Shown one piece after another: positions 32,499 through 40,909 of a DNA stretch of 64,000 nt. A program made the position numbers and the translations under genes. The notes beneath the pieces were generated by a model. The model saw only the letters and a list, made by a program, of their open reading frames with translations. It was not told the DNA's origin and ran no database searches. Numbering within the stretch: the stretch's first letter is position 1; every line of letters starts with the position of its first letter. The stretch is taken from positions 310,001 to 374,000 of the forward strand of contig JBCBVY010000002.1 of assembly GCA_039817385.1 (NCBI GenBank), given 5' to 3'. Source of the DNA: JBCBCP01 sp039817385 (lineage in GTDB: Bacteria; Pseudomonadota; Alphaproteobacteria; Rhodobacterales; Rhodobacteraceae).

Positions 32499-35329
32499 GT
32501 GCCGAGCTTCCATGCGAGGGTTTCTGGACCCTTGCCAACAGGCGACTTGATAGGCGGCGAGACGGGCTGACTTTCCTTGGGCGGGGCAACAGCCTTTTCG
32601 ATCCGCACTTTCAGGTCGAACCACGCGGCTTGCCCTGTGATCGGGTCGGAGTTGGCCCAGCGCAGCCCGTCGCCTTTGGGCGGCAGCAGCTCGTGGATCA
32701 GGTGGTTGAGCAGGAAGCCCTTGGTGGCCTCCGGCGCGTCCTCGTCCAGCGCCCAGGCACCCTTGCGCTTGCCGATGGCGTTCCAGGTCCAGACCGTGTT
32801 CTCGTTCAGCGCGGCCATCTCCAGCACGGGCACCGTAATCGTCCCATGCGGGGAGGTGACGGTGGCCCAGTCGCCGTCTTCCAGCCCGTGCGCGCGCATC
32901 AGCTTGGTCGGCACGTAAAGTGGGTTGTGCCCGTGGATCTGCCGCAGCCACGCGTTTTGCGAACCCCAGGAATGGTACATCGCCATCGGGCGCTGGGTCA
33001 GGGCGGTGATGGGATAGTCCGCCGCCTGATTGTCGGCGCCGGGATCGTACCAGAGGGGCAGCGGGTCCATCCGCTCTTTGATGCGCGCGCGCAGATGCTC
33101 GGGCGGCTGGCGCTTCCCATGCCCTTCGGCGGAGCGCTGGAAGCGGCGCATCGGCTCACAGTAGAGCGTAAAGAGGTAAGGCGTTGGCGCATCGAAAAGG
33201 CCAAGGGCCACGGCCCAGTCCTGGTAGGCCATGTTCCACGGTTTGTAGTATTGCGCGTCCTCGGGGATGTGCTGCACCCAAAAGCCGCCGTTGTTGATGT
33301 AATTGTCAATCTGGCCAGCGTTTGGGCCGCCCCGCCCGGAGCTGAACCCCATGTCGCCCATCCGCCACCCGGCCAGCGGGCCAATGCCGGGCTTGCGTTC
33401 GTGGTTGACGATATAGTCGGCGTAGTCCGCGTATTTCGCGCTGCCATCAGCGTTGGTGAACCCCGGAAGGCCCAGCCGCGCGCCCAGATCGCACAGCACG
33501 CTCTGGAATCCGCGCACGTTGCGGTCCGGCTCCACCACGGGCCAGCGGATCGCGTCGGCGGCGGCGTCCGCCTCGCAGATCGGGCGGTCCAGAAGGGAGA
33601 TACAGTCGTGCCGCTCAAGGTAGGTTGTGTCGGGCAAGACCAGGTCGGCATAGGCGACCATTTCGGAACTATACGCATCCGAATAGATGATGCGGGGGAT
33701 GACGTAGTCACCGCTCTCATCGCGGTCGGTCAGCATGTCCATCACGCCGCGGGTGTTCATGGACGAATTCCACGACATGTTGGCCATGTACATGAACAGC
33801 GTGTCGATCTTGTACGGGTCCCCGGCGTGCGCGTTGGAGATGACCATGTGCATCAACCCGTGCGCGCTCATCGGATTGTCCCAGCTGAACGCCTTGTCAA
33901 TGCGGGCGGGGTTGCCATCCGCGTCCAGTGCCAGATCGTCAGGCCCGTGCACAAAACCAAGATGTGGGCCATCCAGCGCGCAGTCAGGTTTGACCCCACA
34001 ATGGGGTTTGGGGTGCGCGGTGGCGGGCTTGGGGTAGGGCGGTTTGAAGCGGAAGCCGCCGGGGACCTCAACCGTGCCCAGCAGAATTTGCAGCGTGTGC
34101 AGCGCGCGGCAGGTCTGAAATCCGTTCGCATGCGCGCTGATGCCGCGCATCGCGTGCATGGAGACGGGGCGGCCCGTCATGCTCTCATGCACCTCGCCGC
34201 GGAAATCAGTCCAGCGGATCGGCAATTCGAACGCCTCATCAAAGGCAACGCGCGCAAGCTCGGCGGCAATGGTACGAATGCGTTGGGCCGGCACGCCGCA
34301 GCGGTCTGCGACGGCCTCGGGCGCGTAGTCGTCCGACAGGTAGCGCTCTGCCATCAGGTGCATCACGGGCACATGGGTGATGCCCGCGCGGCGCCAGGTG
34401 GCGCTCAGGTCCGGGCGTACCCCCGGCTGGTCGAATGGCGCAGGCTTGCCGGTGTTCCGGTCGATCACCTGCGCTTTGCCATCAGCATCGCGCAGCAACA
34501 GGCCATAGGTCTCTGACTTTGGGTCGCGGTCCACGAGGCAGGGCGCATCGGTGAACTGCGCAAGATAGTGCAGGTCGATCCGGCCCGCTTTCATCAGGCA
34601 GTGCACGAGGGACAGGATGAACAGCCCATCCGTGCCCGGGGTGATGCCAACCCATTCATCCGCCACCGCGTTATAGCCAGTACGGATGGGGTTCACGCCG
34701 ATCACCTTTGCGCCGCGTTCCTTTAGTCGCCCCAGCCCCATCTTGATCGGGTTGCTGTCATGGTCTTCGGCGACACCAAACAGCATGAAAAGCTTTGTCC
34801 GCTCCCAGTCCGGCTGGCCAAACTCCCAGAATGCGCCGCCCATCGTGTAGATGCCCGCCGCCGCCATGTTGACGCTGCAAAACCCGCCATGTGCCGCGTA
34901 GTTCGGCGTGCCAAAGTTCTGCGCCCAGAACGAGGTGAAGCTTTGCGACTGATCACGCCCGGTGAAAAACGCCAGTTTTTCCGGTGCTTCCTTGCGGATT
35001 GGCTTCAGCCAGGACACGGCCAGTTCCAGTGCCTCGTCCCAGCTGATTTCCTCGAACTCACCCGATCCGCGCGGGCCCACGCGTTTAAGCGGCGCGCGCA
35101 GGCGGGAGGGGGCGTTGTGCTGCATGATTCCGGCGCTGCCCTTTGCACACAGCACCCCCTTGTTCACCGGATGGTCGCGGTTGCCCTCGATATAGGCGAC
35201 CTGCTTTGTGCCATCGGGGCCATCCTTCATGTGTACGTTGATCCCGCAGCGGCAGGCGCACATGTAGCAGGTCGTCTTGCGCACCTCGTCCGAGACGGGT
35301 GGCGACAGGTCGAGCTTGGGCTGGTTCAT
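32495..35329 (-). CDS. soeA: Molybdopterin oxidoreductase, probable sulfite dehydrogenase subunit SoeA
   Basis: 944 residues. An N-terminal [4Fe-4S] site uses Cys21, Cys24, Cys28 and Cys61 (TCYMCACRCGINV ... GVLCAKG). The probable Mo-ligand Cys151 is in 'NYAAHGGFCSVNMAAAG'. The molybdopterin-dinucleotide binding domain is at the C-terminus ('HGLEDGDWATVTSPHG'). There is no Tat signal, which fits the cytoplasmic SoeA and argues against periplasmic DMSO reductase or formate dehydrogenase. The assignment as quinone-linked sulfite dehydrogenase comes from subunit layout plus the adjacent xsc-pta-ackA genes. Confidence 0.82.
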   Translation of the reverse strand: MNQPKLDLSPPVSDEVRKTTCYMCACRCGINVHMKDGPDGTKQVAYIEGNRDHPVNKGVLCAKGSAGIMQHNAPSRLRAPLKRVGPRGSGEFEEISWDEALELAVSWLKPIRKEAPEKLAFFTGRDQSQSFTSFWAQNFGTPNYAAHGGFCSVNMAAAGIYTMGGAFWEFGQPDWERTKLFMLFGVAEDHDSNPIKMGLGRLKERGAKVIGVNPIRTGYNAVADEWVGITPGTDGLFILSLVHCLMKAGRIDLHYLAQFTDAPCLVDRDPKSETYGLLLRDADGKAQVIDRNTGKPAPFDQPGVRPDLSATWRRAGITHVPVMHLMAERYLSDDYAPEAVADRCGVPAQRIRTIAAELARVAFDEAFELPIRWTDFRGEVHESMTGRPVSMHAMRGISAHANGFQTCRALHTLQILLGTVEVPGGFRFKPPYPKPATAHPKPHCGVKPDCALDGPHLGFVHGPDDLALDADGNPARIDKAFSWDNPMSAHGLMHMVISNAHAGDPYKIDTLFMYMANMSWNSSMNTRGVMDMLTDRDESGDYVIPRIIYSDAYSSEMVAYADLVLPDTTYLERHDCISLLDRPICEADAAADAIRWPVVEPDRNVRGFQSVLCDLGARLGLPGFTNADGSAKYADYADYIVNHERKPGIGPLAGWRMGDMGFSSGRGGPNAGQIDNYINNGGFWVQHIPEDAQYYKPWNMAYQDWAVALGLFDAPTPYLFTLYCEPMRRFQRSAEGHGKRQPPEHLRARIKERMDPLPLWYDPGADNQAADYPITALTQRPMAMYHSWGSQNAWLRQIHGHNPLYVPTKLMRAHGLEDGDWATVTSPHGTITVPVLEMAALNENTVWTWNAIGKRKGAWALDEDAPEATKGFLLNHLIHELLPPKGDGLRWANSDPITGQAAWFDLKVRIEKAVAPPKESQPVSPPIKSPVGKGPETLAWKLGT

Positions 35330-35404
35330 GGCCTCTCCGGGACAGCGAGACCGGAATAGGCCGCGCGCGTAGAACGAAAGTGTGAAAACAATCCGCGCAA
35401 AGGG

Positions 35405-36469
35405 TCAAGCGTCCTTTGCCAGAACGGACAACACATCGCGGGCAATCTGGCGTTCTTCGTCCGCGGGCACAACGTGCACGGGTAGATCGCCCAGGAAGGA
35501 CAGATGCTGCACGATACGCTGCCGGATCGGCGCAGCATTCTCGCCGATGCCGCCGGTGAAAGCGAGGGCGTCGACCCCGCCCATCGCGACGATGACCGAT
35601 CCGGCCTGCCGCGCGGCCCAGTAGCAGAAATGCGCAACGGCGAAGCGGGCGGCATCATCGTCCCGGGCCAGCAGCGCGCGCATGTCGCTGGTTCCGGCAA
35701 GGGCCTTAAGGCCGCTTTGCTTGTTCAGCAGGTCTTCGGCCCTTTTCAGCCCGTGTGCATCGGCCATGCGCAACACCGCCATCCCGTCGATGCATCCCGT
35801 CCGCGTGCCCATCACCAGACCATCGAGCGGGGAATACCCCATCGAGGTCGCGATGCTCCGGCCTTCGTGAATGGCACACAGCGAGGCCCCATTTCCAAGG
35901 TGCAGGGCCAGAAGCCGCTTTGGCAGGCGCTCGCCAAACCAGTCGACCATGCCCGCATAGCTCATCCCGTGAAAGCCGTAGCGGCGGATGCCCTGCGCGC
36001 GCTCTGCCTCTGGCAGGGCGTAGGCGGTGGCGATGTCCGGGTTGGTGGCGTGAAAGGCGGTGTCGAAACAGGCGACCTGCGGCAGGTCCGGGGCCAGCGC
36101 TTGCAGCGCGCGGATGCCCGACAGGTTGTGGGGGTTGTGCAGGGGGGCGAGTGCCTCGCACGCTTCGATGGCTCCGATGACGTCCGCGTCGATGCGGGCG
36201 GGCGCTGTCAGCGCGGCCCCGCCATGCACGACGCGGTGGCCCGCCGCGCTGAGGGTCGAGACCGGATGGCCCGCGGCCTCCAGCTGTTGCAGGATGAGGC
36301 CCAACGCTGCCGTATGGTTCGGGGCCTCTGCGGCAACCGTGTCAGCGCCCACGCGCAGTTCCGACGCGCCGCCAATCTCGGTCACTGCACCTTCCAGCAC
36401 GGAGGTCAGATCGGACGCGAAAAGCTCGAACTTGATCGAGGACGACCCGGCATTGATGACAAGGATCAT
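35405..36469 (-). CDS. ackA: Acetate kinase
   Basis: 354 residues, somewhat shorter than the usual 400. Signatures: MILVINAGSSSIKFELF at the start, 'AGHRVVHGG' (active-site Arg/His), 'ACFDTAFHATNPDIA', 'RRYGFHGMSYAGM', 'LALHLGNGASLCAI', 'SMGYSPLDGLVMGTRTGCID' and 'FTGGIGENAAPIR'. It converts acetyl phosphate and ADP to acetate and ATP. The start at 36469 overlaps the pta stop (ATGA). Placed after xsc and pta it offers a second exit for acetyl phosphate, giving one ATP per C2 unit. Confidence 0.92.
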   Translation of the reverse strand: MILVINAGSSSIKFELFASDLTSVLEGAVTEIGGASELRVGADTVAAEAPNHTAALGLILQQLEAAGHPVSTLSAAGHRVVHGGAALTAPARIDADVIGAIEACEALAPLHNPHNLSGIRALQALAPDLPQVACFDTAFHATNPDIATAYALPEAERAQGIRRYGFHGMSYAGMVDWFGERLPKRLLALHLGNGASLCAIHEGRSIATSMGYSPLDGLVMGTRTGCIDGMAVLRMADAHGLKRAEDLLNKQSGLKALAGTSDMRALLARDDDAARFAVAHFCYWAARQAGSVIVAMGGVDALAFTGGIGENAAPIRQRIVQHLSFLGDLPVHVVPADEERQIARDVLSVLAKDA

Positions 36470-37401
36470 CCGCGTGCTCCGATCACGGCCAGCGCAGCGG
36501 AGGCCAGACGATCTTCGGCCGCCTGCGCGCGGGAGGTCAGGATGATCGGCACCTTCGCGCCCAGCACGATCCCGGCGCAGCAGCAGCCCATCCCGAAGGA
36601 CATCATCTTGAACAGCGCATTGCCCGTGGTGATGTTCGGCGTGACGATAATGTCCGCGTCCCCCGGCACTTCGCCTTCGTACCCTTTCGTGTCCGCCGCC
36701 GCGCGGGACAGGATCAGGTCCATCGCCATTGGCCCCTGCACCGCTGCCTGTGGCAGTGCGGTTTTGGCCCATTCCGCGATCTCCGCCGCCTCGTAGGTGT
36801 TCGGCACACCCGGCGTGGGGTCTTCGGAAGGCGCCAGAAGGCCCGCCTTGGGCCGCTCCACCCCCAGTTTCTGCGCAAGCTCCACCGCAAGGGTCAGGCA
36901 CGCCTTGCGCGTGGTCACGTCGGGGTTCACGTTCAACGCGCCATCGGTCATCAGCAGGGGCCGGTCATGGCCCGGCGCCGTGATGTGAAAGATGTGCCCG
37001 CAGCGCGCACCGGGCGCCCGCAGGCCCGCTGCAGACGGCAAAAGCCCCTTCAGGAAGGTGGAGGTGTGCAGCTGCCCCTTCATGATGGCGTCGGCCTGCC
37101 CCTCCCGCGCCATTTGTGCTGCCATCGGCGCGGCGGTGTCTTTGGGTGCGTGGATCGTGGGAATGCCCGAGATGTCCCAACCGATCTCCTCGGCTGTGGA
37201 CGCAATCTTGGCCTCATCACCGATGAGGATCGGCTGTGCCAGCCCCGCCTCCACCGCCTCGCGCAGGCCGTTCATCGGATGCACCGCCCCGGCATTAACC
37301 AGCGCCACGCGCGGCGCGGTGGCCGAACGGGCCTTGGCCAGTAAACCTTCGGGGCAGACAGGCGGGTTCGGGGCGAGAAAAGGGTAGGGCGCGGCGGTCA
37401 T
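36466..37401 (-). CDS. pta: Phosphate acetyltransferase
   Basis: 311 residues, the short PTA_PTB form. 'EGQADAIMKGQLHTSTFLKG', 'HITAPGHDRPLLMTDGALNV', 'SEDPTPGVPNTYEAAEI' and 'DIIVTPNITTGNALFKMM' are typical. It transfers the acetyl group from acetyl phosphate to CoA. In taurine and sulfoacetaldehyde degraders this step follows Xsc, and this short form is the one found beside xsc. A butyryl-transferase role is possible from sequence alone. The 58 bp between xsc and pta contain GTAACAGTTAC and related inverted segments of unknown role. Confidence 0.9.
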   Translation of the reverse strand: MTAAPYPFLAPNPPVCPEGLLAKARSATAPRVALVNAGAVHPMNGLREAVEAGLAQPILIGDEAKIASTAEEIGWDISGIPTIHAPKDTAAPMAAQMAREGQADAIMKGQLHTSTFLKGLLPSAAGLRAPGARCGHIFHITAPGHDRPLLMTDGALNVNPDVTTRKACLTLAVELAQKLGVERPKAGLLAPSEDPTPGVPNTYEAAEIAEWAKTALPQAAVQGPMAMDLILSRAAADTKGYEGEVPGDADIIVTPNITTGNALFKMMSFGMGCCCAGIVLGAKVPIILTSRAQAAEDRLASAALAVIGARG

Positions 37402-37459
37402 TGTCGTCTCCGTAACAGTTACAGAGGCAGACTAGCGTGCCCCTGTAACGGCTGCACGC

Positions 37460-39235
37460 TCAGACCTGCGGCACCATGTCGTCCGCGCTGATGCCTGCCA
37501 CGGAAACGGGCTTTTTCATCGCATCCCGGCGGAACGGCTCGCCCAGTTCCTGGTTGATCATCGCCTCGATCAGTGTGGTCTTGCCGTGCTTCATCTGGTT
37601 CTCGATCGCGGTGTTCAGCGCATCGGTCAGCTCGTCCATCGTCCGCGCCACAACGCCTTCCAGCCCGCAGGCCTTGGCGATGCCCGCATAAGATACCTGC
37701 TCGTCCAGCTCCGTGCCGACAAAGTTGTCATCGAACCACAGCGTCGAGTTCCGCTTCTCCGCCCCCCATTGGTAGTTGCGGAATACAACCTGCGTGATGG
37801 GCGGCCATTCGCCCCGGCCAATCGCCGTCAGCTCGTTCACTGCAATGCCAAAGGCGCCGTCACCAGCAAAGCCCACGACCGGCACGTCCGGCTGGCCAAT
37901 CTTGGCACCGACGATGGCGGGCAGGCCATAGCCGCAGGGGCCGAACAGGCCGGGGGCGAGGTATTTGCGCCCTTCGTCAAAGTCCGGGTAGGCGTTGCCG
38001 ATGGCGCAGTTGTTGCCGATATCCGAAGAGATGATCGCCTCGCGGGGCAGTGCGCTCTGGATGGCGCGCCAGGCCATGCGGGGGCTCATCCAGTCTGGCT
38101 TGGCATCCCGGGCGCGTGCGTTCCAGGTGGTCCCGGGATCATCATCCTCATGCGTCATCTCGGTCAGCTGCTGTTTCCAGCGGCTTTTGGTCTCTGCGAT
38201 GCGCGCCTCGCGCGCCTTGCGGCCTGCATCGCCCGCGTCATCGGCCAGCTGCGCGAGGATGCCCTTCGCCACCTTGGCCGCATCGCCGACGATACCCACG
38301 GTGACCTTCTTGGTCAGCCCGATGCGGTCGGGGTTGATGTCGACCTGGATGATCTTGGCGTCCGCGGGCCAATATTCCATCCCGTAACCCGGCAGGGTCG
38401 AGAACGGGTTCAAACGCGTGCCAAGGCACAGCACCACGTCCGCGTCCTTGATCAGCTCCATCCCAGCCTTGGAGCCATTATAGCCCAGTGGCCCCGCGAA
38501 AAGCGGATGGTTTCCCGGAAAGGCGTCGTTGTGCTGATAGCCGACGCAGACCGGCGCGCTGAGCCGTTCGGCGAGCGCTTTGGACGCGTCGATGCCGCCC
38601 GCGGACAAGACCACGCCCGCGCCGTTCAGGATCACGGGGTTCTTGGCCTCAGACAGCAGGGCCGCCGCCTTTGCCACGGAATTCTCGCCACCGGGGGAGC
38701 GTTCGAACTCAATCGGTTCGGGGATGTCGATGTCCACCACCTGTGTCCAGAAATCCCGCGGGATGTTGAGCTGCGCCGGGGCGCTGAGGCGTTTGGCCTG
38801 CGCGATCACGCGGGTCAGCACTTCGGCCACACGGGACGGATCGCGCACTTCTTCCTGGTAGGCGACCATGTCCTCGAACAGCTTCATCTGCTCAACTTCC
38901 TGGAAACCGCCCTGGCCGATGGTCTTGTTGGCGGCCTGCGGCGTCACCAGAAGCAGCGGCGTGTGGTTCCAATAGGCGGTCTTTACGGCGGTCACGAAGT
39001 TGGTGATGCCCGGCCCGTTTTGGGCGATCATCATGCTGACCTTGCCGGTTGCCCGCGTGTAGCCATCCGCCATAAACCCGCCGGAGCCTTCATGGGCGCA
39101 GTCCCAGAAGGTGATGCCCGCCGCCGGAAAGAGGTCGCTGATGGGCATCATGGCCGAGCCGATGATGCCAAAGGCGTGCTGGATGCCGTGGCGCTGCAGG
39201 GTTTTGACAAAGGCTTCTTCGGTGGTCATCCGCAT
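37460..39235 (-). CDS. xsc: Sulfoacetaldehyde acetyltransferase
   Basis: 591 residues, a ThDP enzyme of the acetohydroxyacid-synthase family. The cofactor Glu lies near residue 49 in 'WDCAHEGSGGFMADGYTR'. The ThDP/Mg motif is 'VVGFAGDGAFGIAVNEL' through 'VVFRNYQWG'. 'MMIAQNGPGITNFVTAVKTA' and the C-terminal 'LGEPFRRDAMKKPV' are typical of Xsc. It cleaves sulfoacetaldehyde with phosphate to give acetyl phosphate and sulfite. GGAG lies 7 bp before the ATG at 39235; a second ATG two codons later is possible. A TauR-box-like pair precedes it. Confidence 0.95.
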   Translation of the reverse strand: MRMTTEEAFVKTLQRHGIQHAFGIIGSAMMPISDLFPAAGITFWDCAHEGSGGFMADGYTRATGKVSMMIAQNGPGITNFVTAVKTAYWNHTPLLLVTPQAANKTIGQGGFQEVEQMKLFEDMVAYQEEVRDPSRVAEVLTRVIAQAKRLSAPAQLNIPRDFWTQVVDIDIPEPIEFERSPGGENSVAKAAALLSEAKNPVILNGAGVVLSAGGIDASKALAERLSAPVCVGYQHNDAFPGNHPLFAGPLGYNGSKAGMELIKDADVVLCLGTRLNPFSTLPGYGMEYWPADAKIIQVDINPDRIGLTKKVTVGIVGDAAKVAKGILAQLADDAGDAGRKAREARIAETKSRWKQQLTEMTHEDDDPGTTWNARARDAKPDWMSPRMAWRAIQSALPREAIISSDIGNNCAIGNAYPDFDEGRKYLAPGLFGPCGYGLPAIVGAKIGQPDVPVVGFAGDGAFGIAVNELTAIGRGEWPPITQVVFRNYQWGAEKRNSTLWFDDNFVGTELDEQVSYAGIAKACGLEGVVARTMDELTDALNTAIENQMKHGKTTLIEAMINQELGEPFRRDAMKKPVSVAGISADDMVPQV

Positions 39236-39279
39236 CGGGGCGCTCCGCGTGTCAGGTGAATCGGGAATTTGGCAAAGTC

Positions 39280-39311
39280 TAGTGTCCCGGCGTACGGTCC
39301 AATAGGGCCAG
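39280..39311 (-). promoter_or_regulatory. TauR-box-like pair upstream of xsc (degenerate)
   Basis: Reading the minus strand, CTGGCCCTAT (39302-39311) is followed 22 bp later by CGGGACACTA (39280-39289). The first half matches the boxes upstream of tpa; the second is poor. The pair ends 44 bp before the xsc start codon. Confidence 0.4.
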
Positions 39312-39324
39312 ATCGCCGCGCGGA

Positions 39325-40788
39325 TCAGGCCAGTTCGCGGATGGCGGATGCAATCTCTGCCACCCCGTCCGGAATGCGCGCAGCGTGGATGCTGGAATAG
39401 GCGAGGCGGTAGAAATGCTGCGGTCGCCCGATGCCGGAGAAGAAGGGCAGCCCCGGTTCGATCAAAACGCCGCGGGCGGCGAGCTTTTGTGCCAAAGCCC
39501 CTGCGTCGATGCCCTCGGGCGCCGCCATCCAGAAGGACGATCCGCCCATGTCACCAGCACCGGCAATGCGCAAACCCTGATCTGCCAGCGCCGCCTGCAT
39601 GACCCGCCGCCGTTCCCCCAACACGGTGCCCATCTTCCGGATCTGCGCGTCGTAGTGGCCGAGCGACAGGAAATAGGCCGCCGTGCGCTGCACATGCCCC
39701 GGCGGATGCCGCAGGACGTTCGCGCGCAGCGCGCGGGCCTCGCGGATAAAGGGCTCTGACCCGACCAGATAGCCAAGGCGCAGGCCCGGAAAGAGCGATT
39801 TGGAAAAACTGCCGACATAGATTACCCGCCCTTCGGTATCGAGTGATTTCAGCGCTGGCTCAGGCGCGCGCAGGAAGGCCATTTCAAACTCGTAATCATC
39901 CTCGACCACCAGCGCATCCAGTTCCCGCGCCCGGGCCAGCAGCGCCTTGCGCCGCGCCAGCGGCATGGTTGCGTTGGTCGGACATTGGTGCGAGGGGGTG
40001 GTAAAGATCACGTCTGTTCCCGGCGGGATCGCGTCTGGTGGCAGACCGTCAGCATCCACCGCGACAGGGCTCAAATGGCAGCGAGACTGATCGAGAATGT
40101 CGCGCAGGGCCGGATAGCAGGGGTCTTCGATCGCGGCGCGCCGCCGCTGGGTCAACAGCACCTGCGCCGTCAGCCACAGGGCGTTCTGCGCACCAAGGGT
40201 AATCAAGACCTGTTCGGGCCGCGCGATGATCCCGCGGCGCGGTAGCGTGTGGCGCAGGATAAACTCTGTCAGCTGTTCATCGTCCCGGTCCCCGGCATCT
40301 GCCGTCAGCGCGGGAAAGTCGCGCTGGCCCAGCGCTCTGATTGCGCATTGACGCCAGCCCGCATGATCGAACAGCGCCGGGTCGGCTTGCCCGTAAATGA
40401 ACGGATAGCGGTAGCCTGCCCAATCCTGCGGCTTGCTGAGCGTCTGCCCGCCAGAGAACCGCTGCCCAATGGCGCGCGACCAATCGATGTGGTCCGCGCT
40501 TTCCGCCGCCGCGGGAAAGCGCGGGGGAACGGGCGCATTCGCTGACACAAAATAGCCCGACCGGCCCCGAGACGTCAGATAATCGCTCGCCAGAAGCTCC
40601 GTATAGGCGAGCGTGACGGTGATCCGGCTGACCCCCAGATGGCTGGCCAGCTTGCGGGTCGAGGGCAGCTTTTCCCCCGGCGCAAAGCGGCCCGACAGGA
40701 TGCCTTGGGCAATCATCTGCTGGATGCGGGCCTGCTTCGTGCCCGCCTCTTCACCTGCTAAAAAGAACGTCTCGACCGGAAGCGCCAT
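39325..40788 (-). CDS. tauR: MocR/GntR-family regulator, probable taurine regulator TauR
   Basis: 487 residues. An N-terminal GntR winged helix ('GRFAPGEKLPSTRKLASHLGVSRITVT', about residues 33-60) is fused to an aminotransferase-like domain keeping the PLP lysine, Lys330, in SFSKSLFPGLRLGY. MocR regulators of this kind sense PLP adducts of amino compounds. It sits between tpa and xsc as in the tpa-tauR-xsc arrangement I recall from Rhodobacter capsulatus, where TauR activates taurine use. Two direct repeats lie 15-46 bp upstream, inverted relative to its own transcription. Confidence 0.88.
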   Translation of the reverse strand: MALPVETFFLAGEEAGTKQARIQQMIAQGILSGRFAPGEKLPSTRKLASHLGVSRITVTLAYTELLASDYLTSRGRSGYFVSANAPVPPRFPAAAESADHIDWSRAIGQRFSGGQTLSKPQDWAGYRYPFIYGQADPALFDHAGWRQCAIRALGQRDFPALTADAGDRDDEQLTEFILRHTLPRRGIIARPEQVLITLGAQNALWLTAQVLLTQRRRAAIEDPCYPALRDILDQSRCHLSPVAVDADGLPPDAIPPGTDVIFTTPSHQCPTNATMPLARRKALLARARELDALVVEDDYEFEMAFLRAPEPALKSLDTEGRVIYVGSFSKSLFPGLRLGYLVGSEPFIREARALRANVLRHPPGHVQRTAAYFLSLGHYDAQIRKMGTVLGERRRVMQAALADQGLRIAGAGDMGGSSFWMAAPEGIDAGALAQKLAARGVLIEPGLPFFSGIGRPQHFYRLAYSSIHAARIPDGVAEIASAIRELA

Positions 40789-40802
40789 GTCTCCGGTCTA
40801 GC

Positions 40803-40834
40803 GTGGACCTATGGCGCAATCAATCTGGACCTAA
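40803..40834 (+). promoter_or_regulatory. TauR-box-like pair upstream of tauR
   Basis: GTGGACCTAT (40803-40812) and CTGGACCTAA (40825-40834), direct repeats on the + strand starting 22 bp apart. The second matches CTGGACYTAA, the TauR site I recall for Rhodobacter capsulatus. They point away from tauR and lie 14 bp from its start codon, a position suited to autorepression. Confidence 0.65.
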
Positions 40835-40852
40835 GGTTTGTTCAAATCGGAT

Positions 40853-40905
40853 GGTGGGTTTGCACCCACCCTACAGGCCCGGCGTAGGGTGGGGGTCACC
40901 CCACC
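40853..40905. terminator. Composite hairpin region between tpa and tauR
   Basis: Two 7-bp stem-loops with 4-nt loops, GGTGGGT-TTGC-ACCCACC (40853-40870) and GGTGGGG-GTCA-CCCCACC (40888-40905). Their inner arms can instead pair with each other (CCCACCCTAC at 40865-40874 with GTAGGGTGGG at 40884-40893). It lies immediately after the tpa stop, so tpa termination or processing is likely. There is no T-run. Confidence 0.5.
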
Positions 40906-40909
40906 AATC

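Noticed and set aside
32630..34516. A 628-codon + strand frame opposite soeA
   Set aside because: It mirrors the molybdoenzyme gene, has no recognisable motif and biased composition; soeA carries all the expected cofactor motifs.
32495..35329. SoeA as a DMSO reductase or formate dehydrogenase catalytic subunit
   Set aside because: There is no Tat signal peptide, and the operon links it to xsc and pta, whose product is sulfite. A phylogenetic placement would be decisive.
37586..39259. A 557-codon + strand frame opposite xsc
   Set aside because: Antisense of a clear ThDP enzyme; no domain or plausible start.
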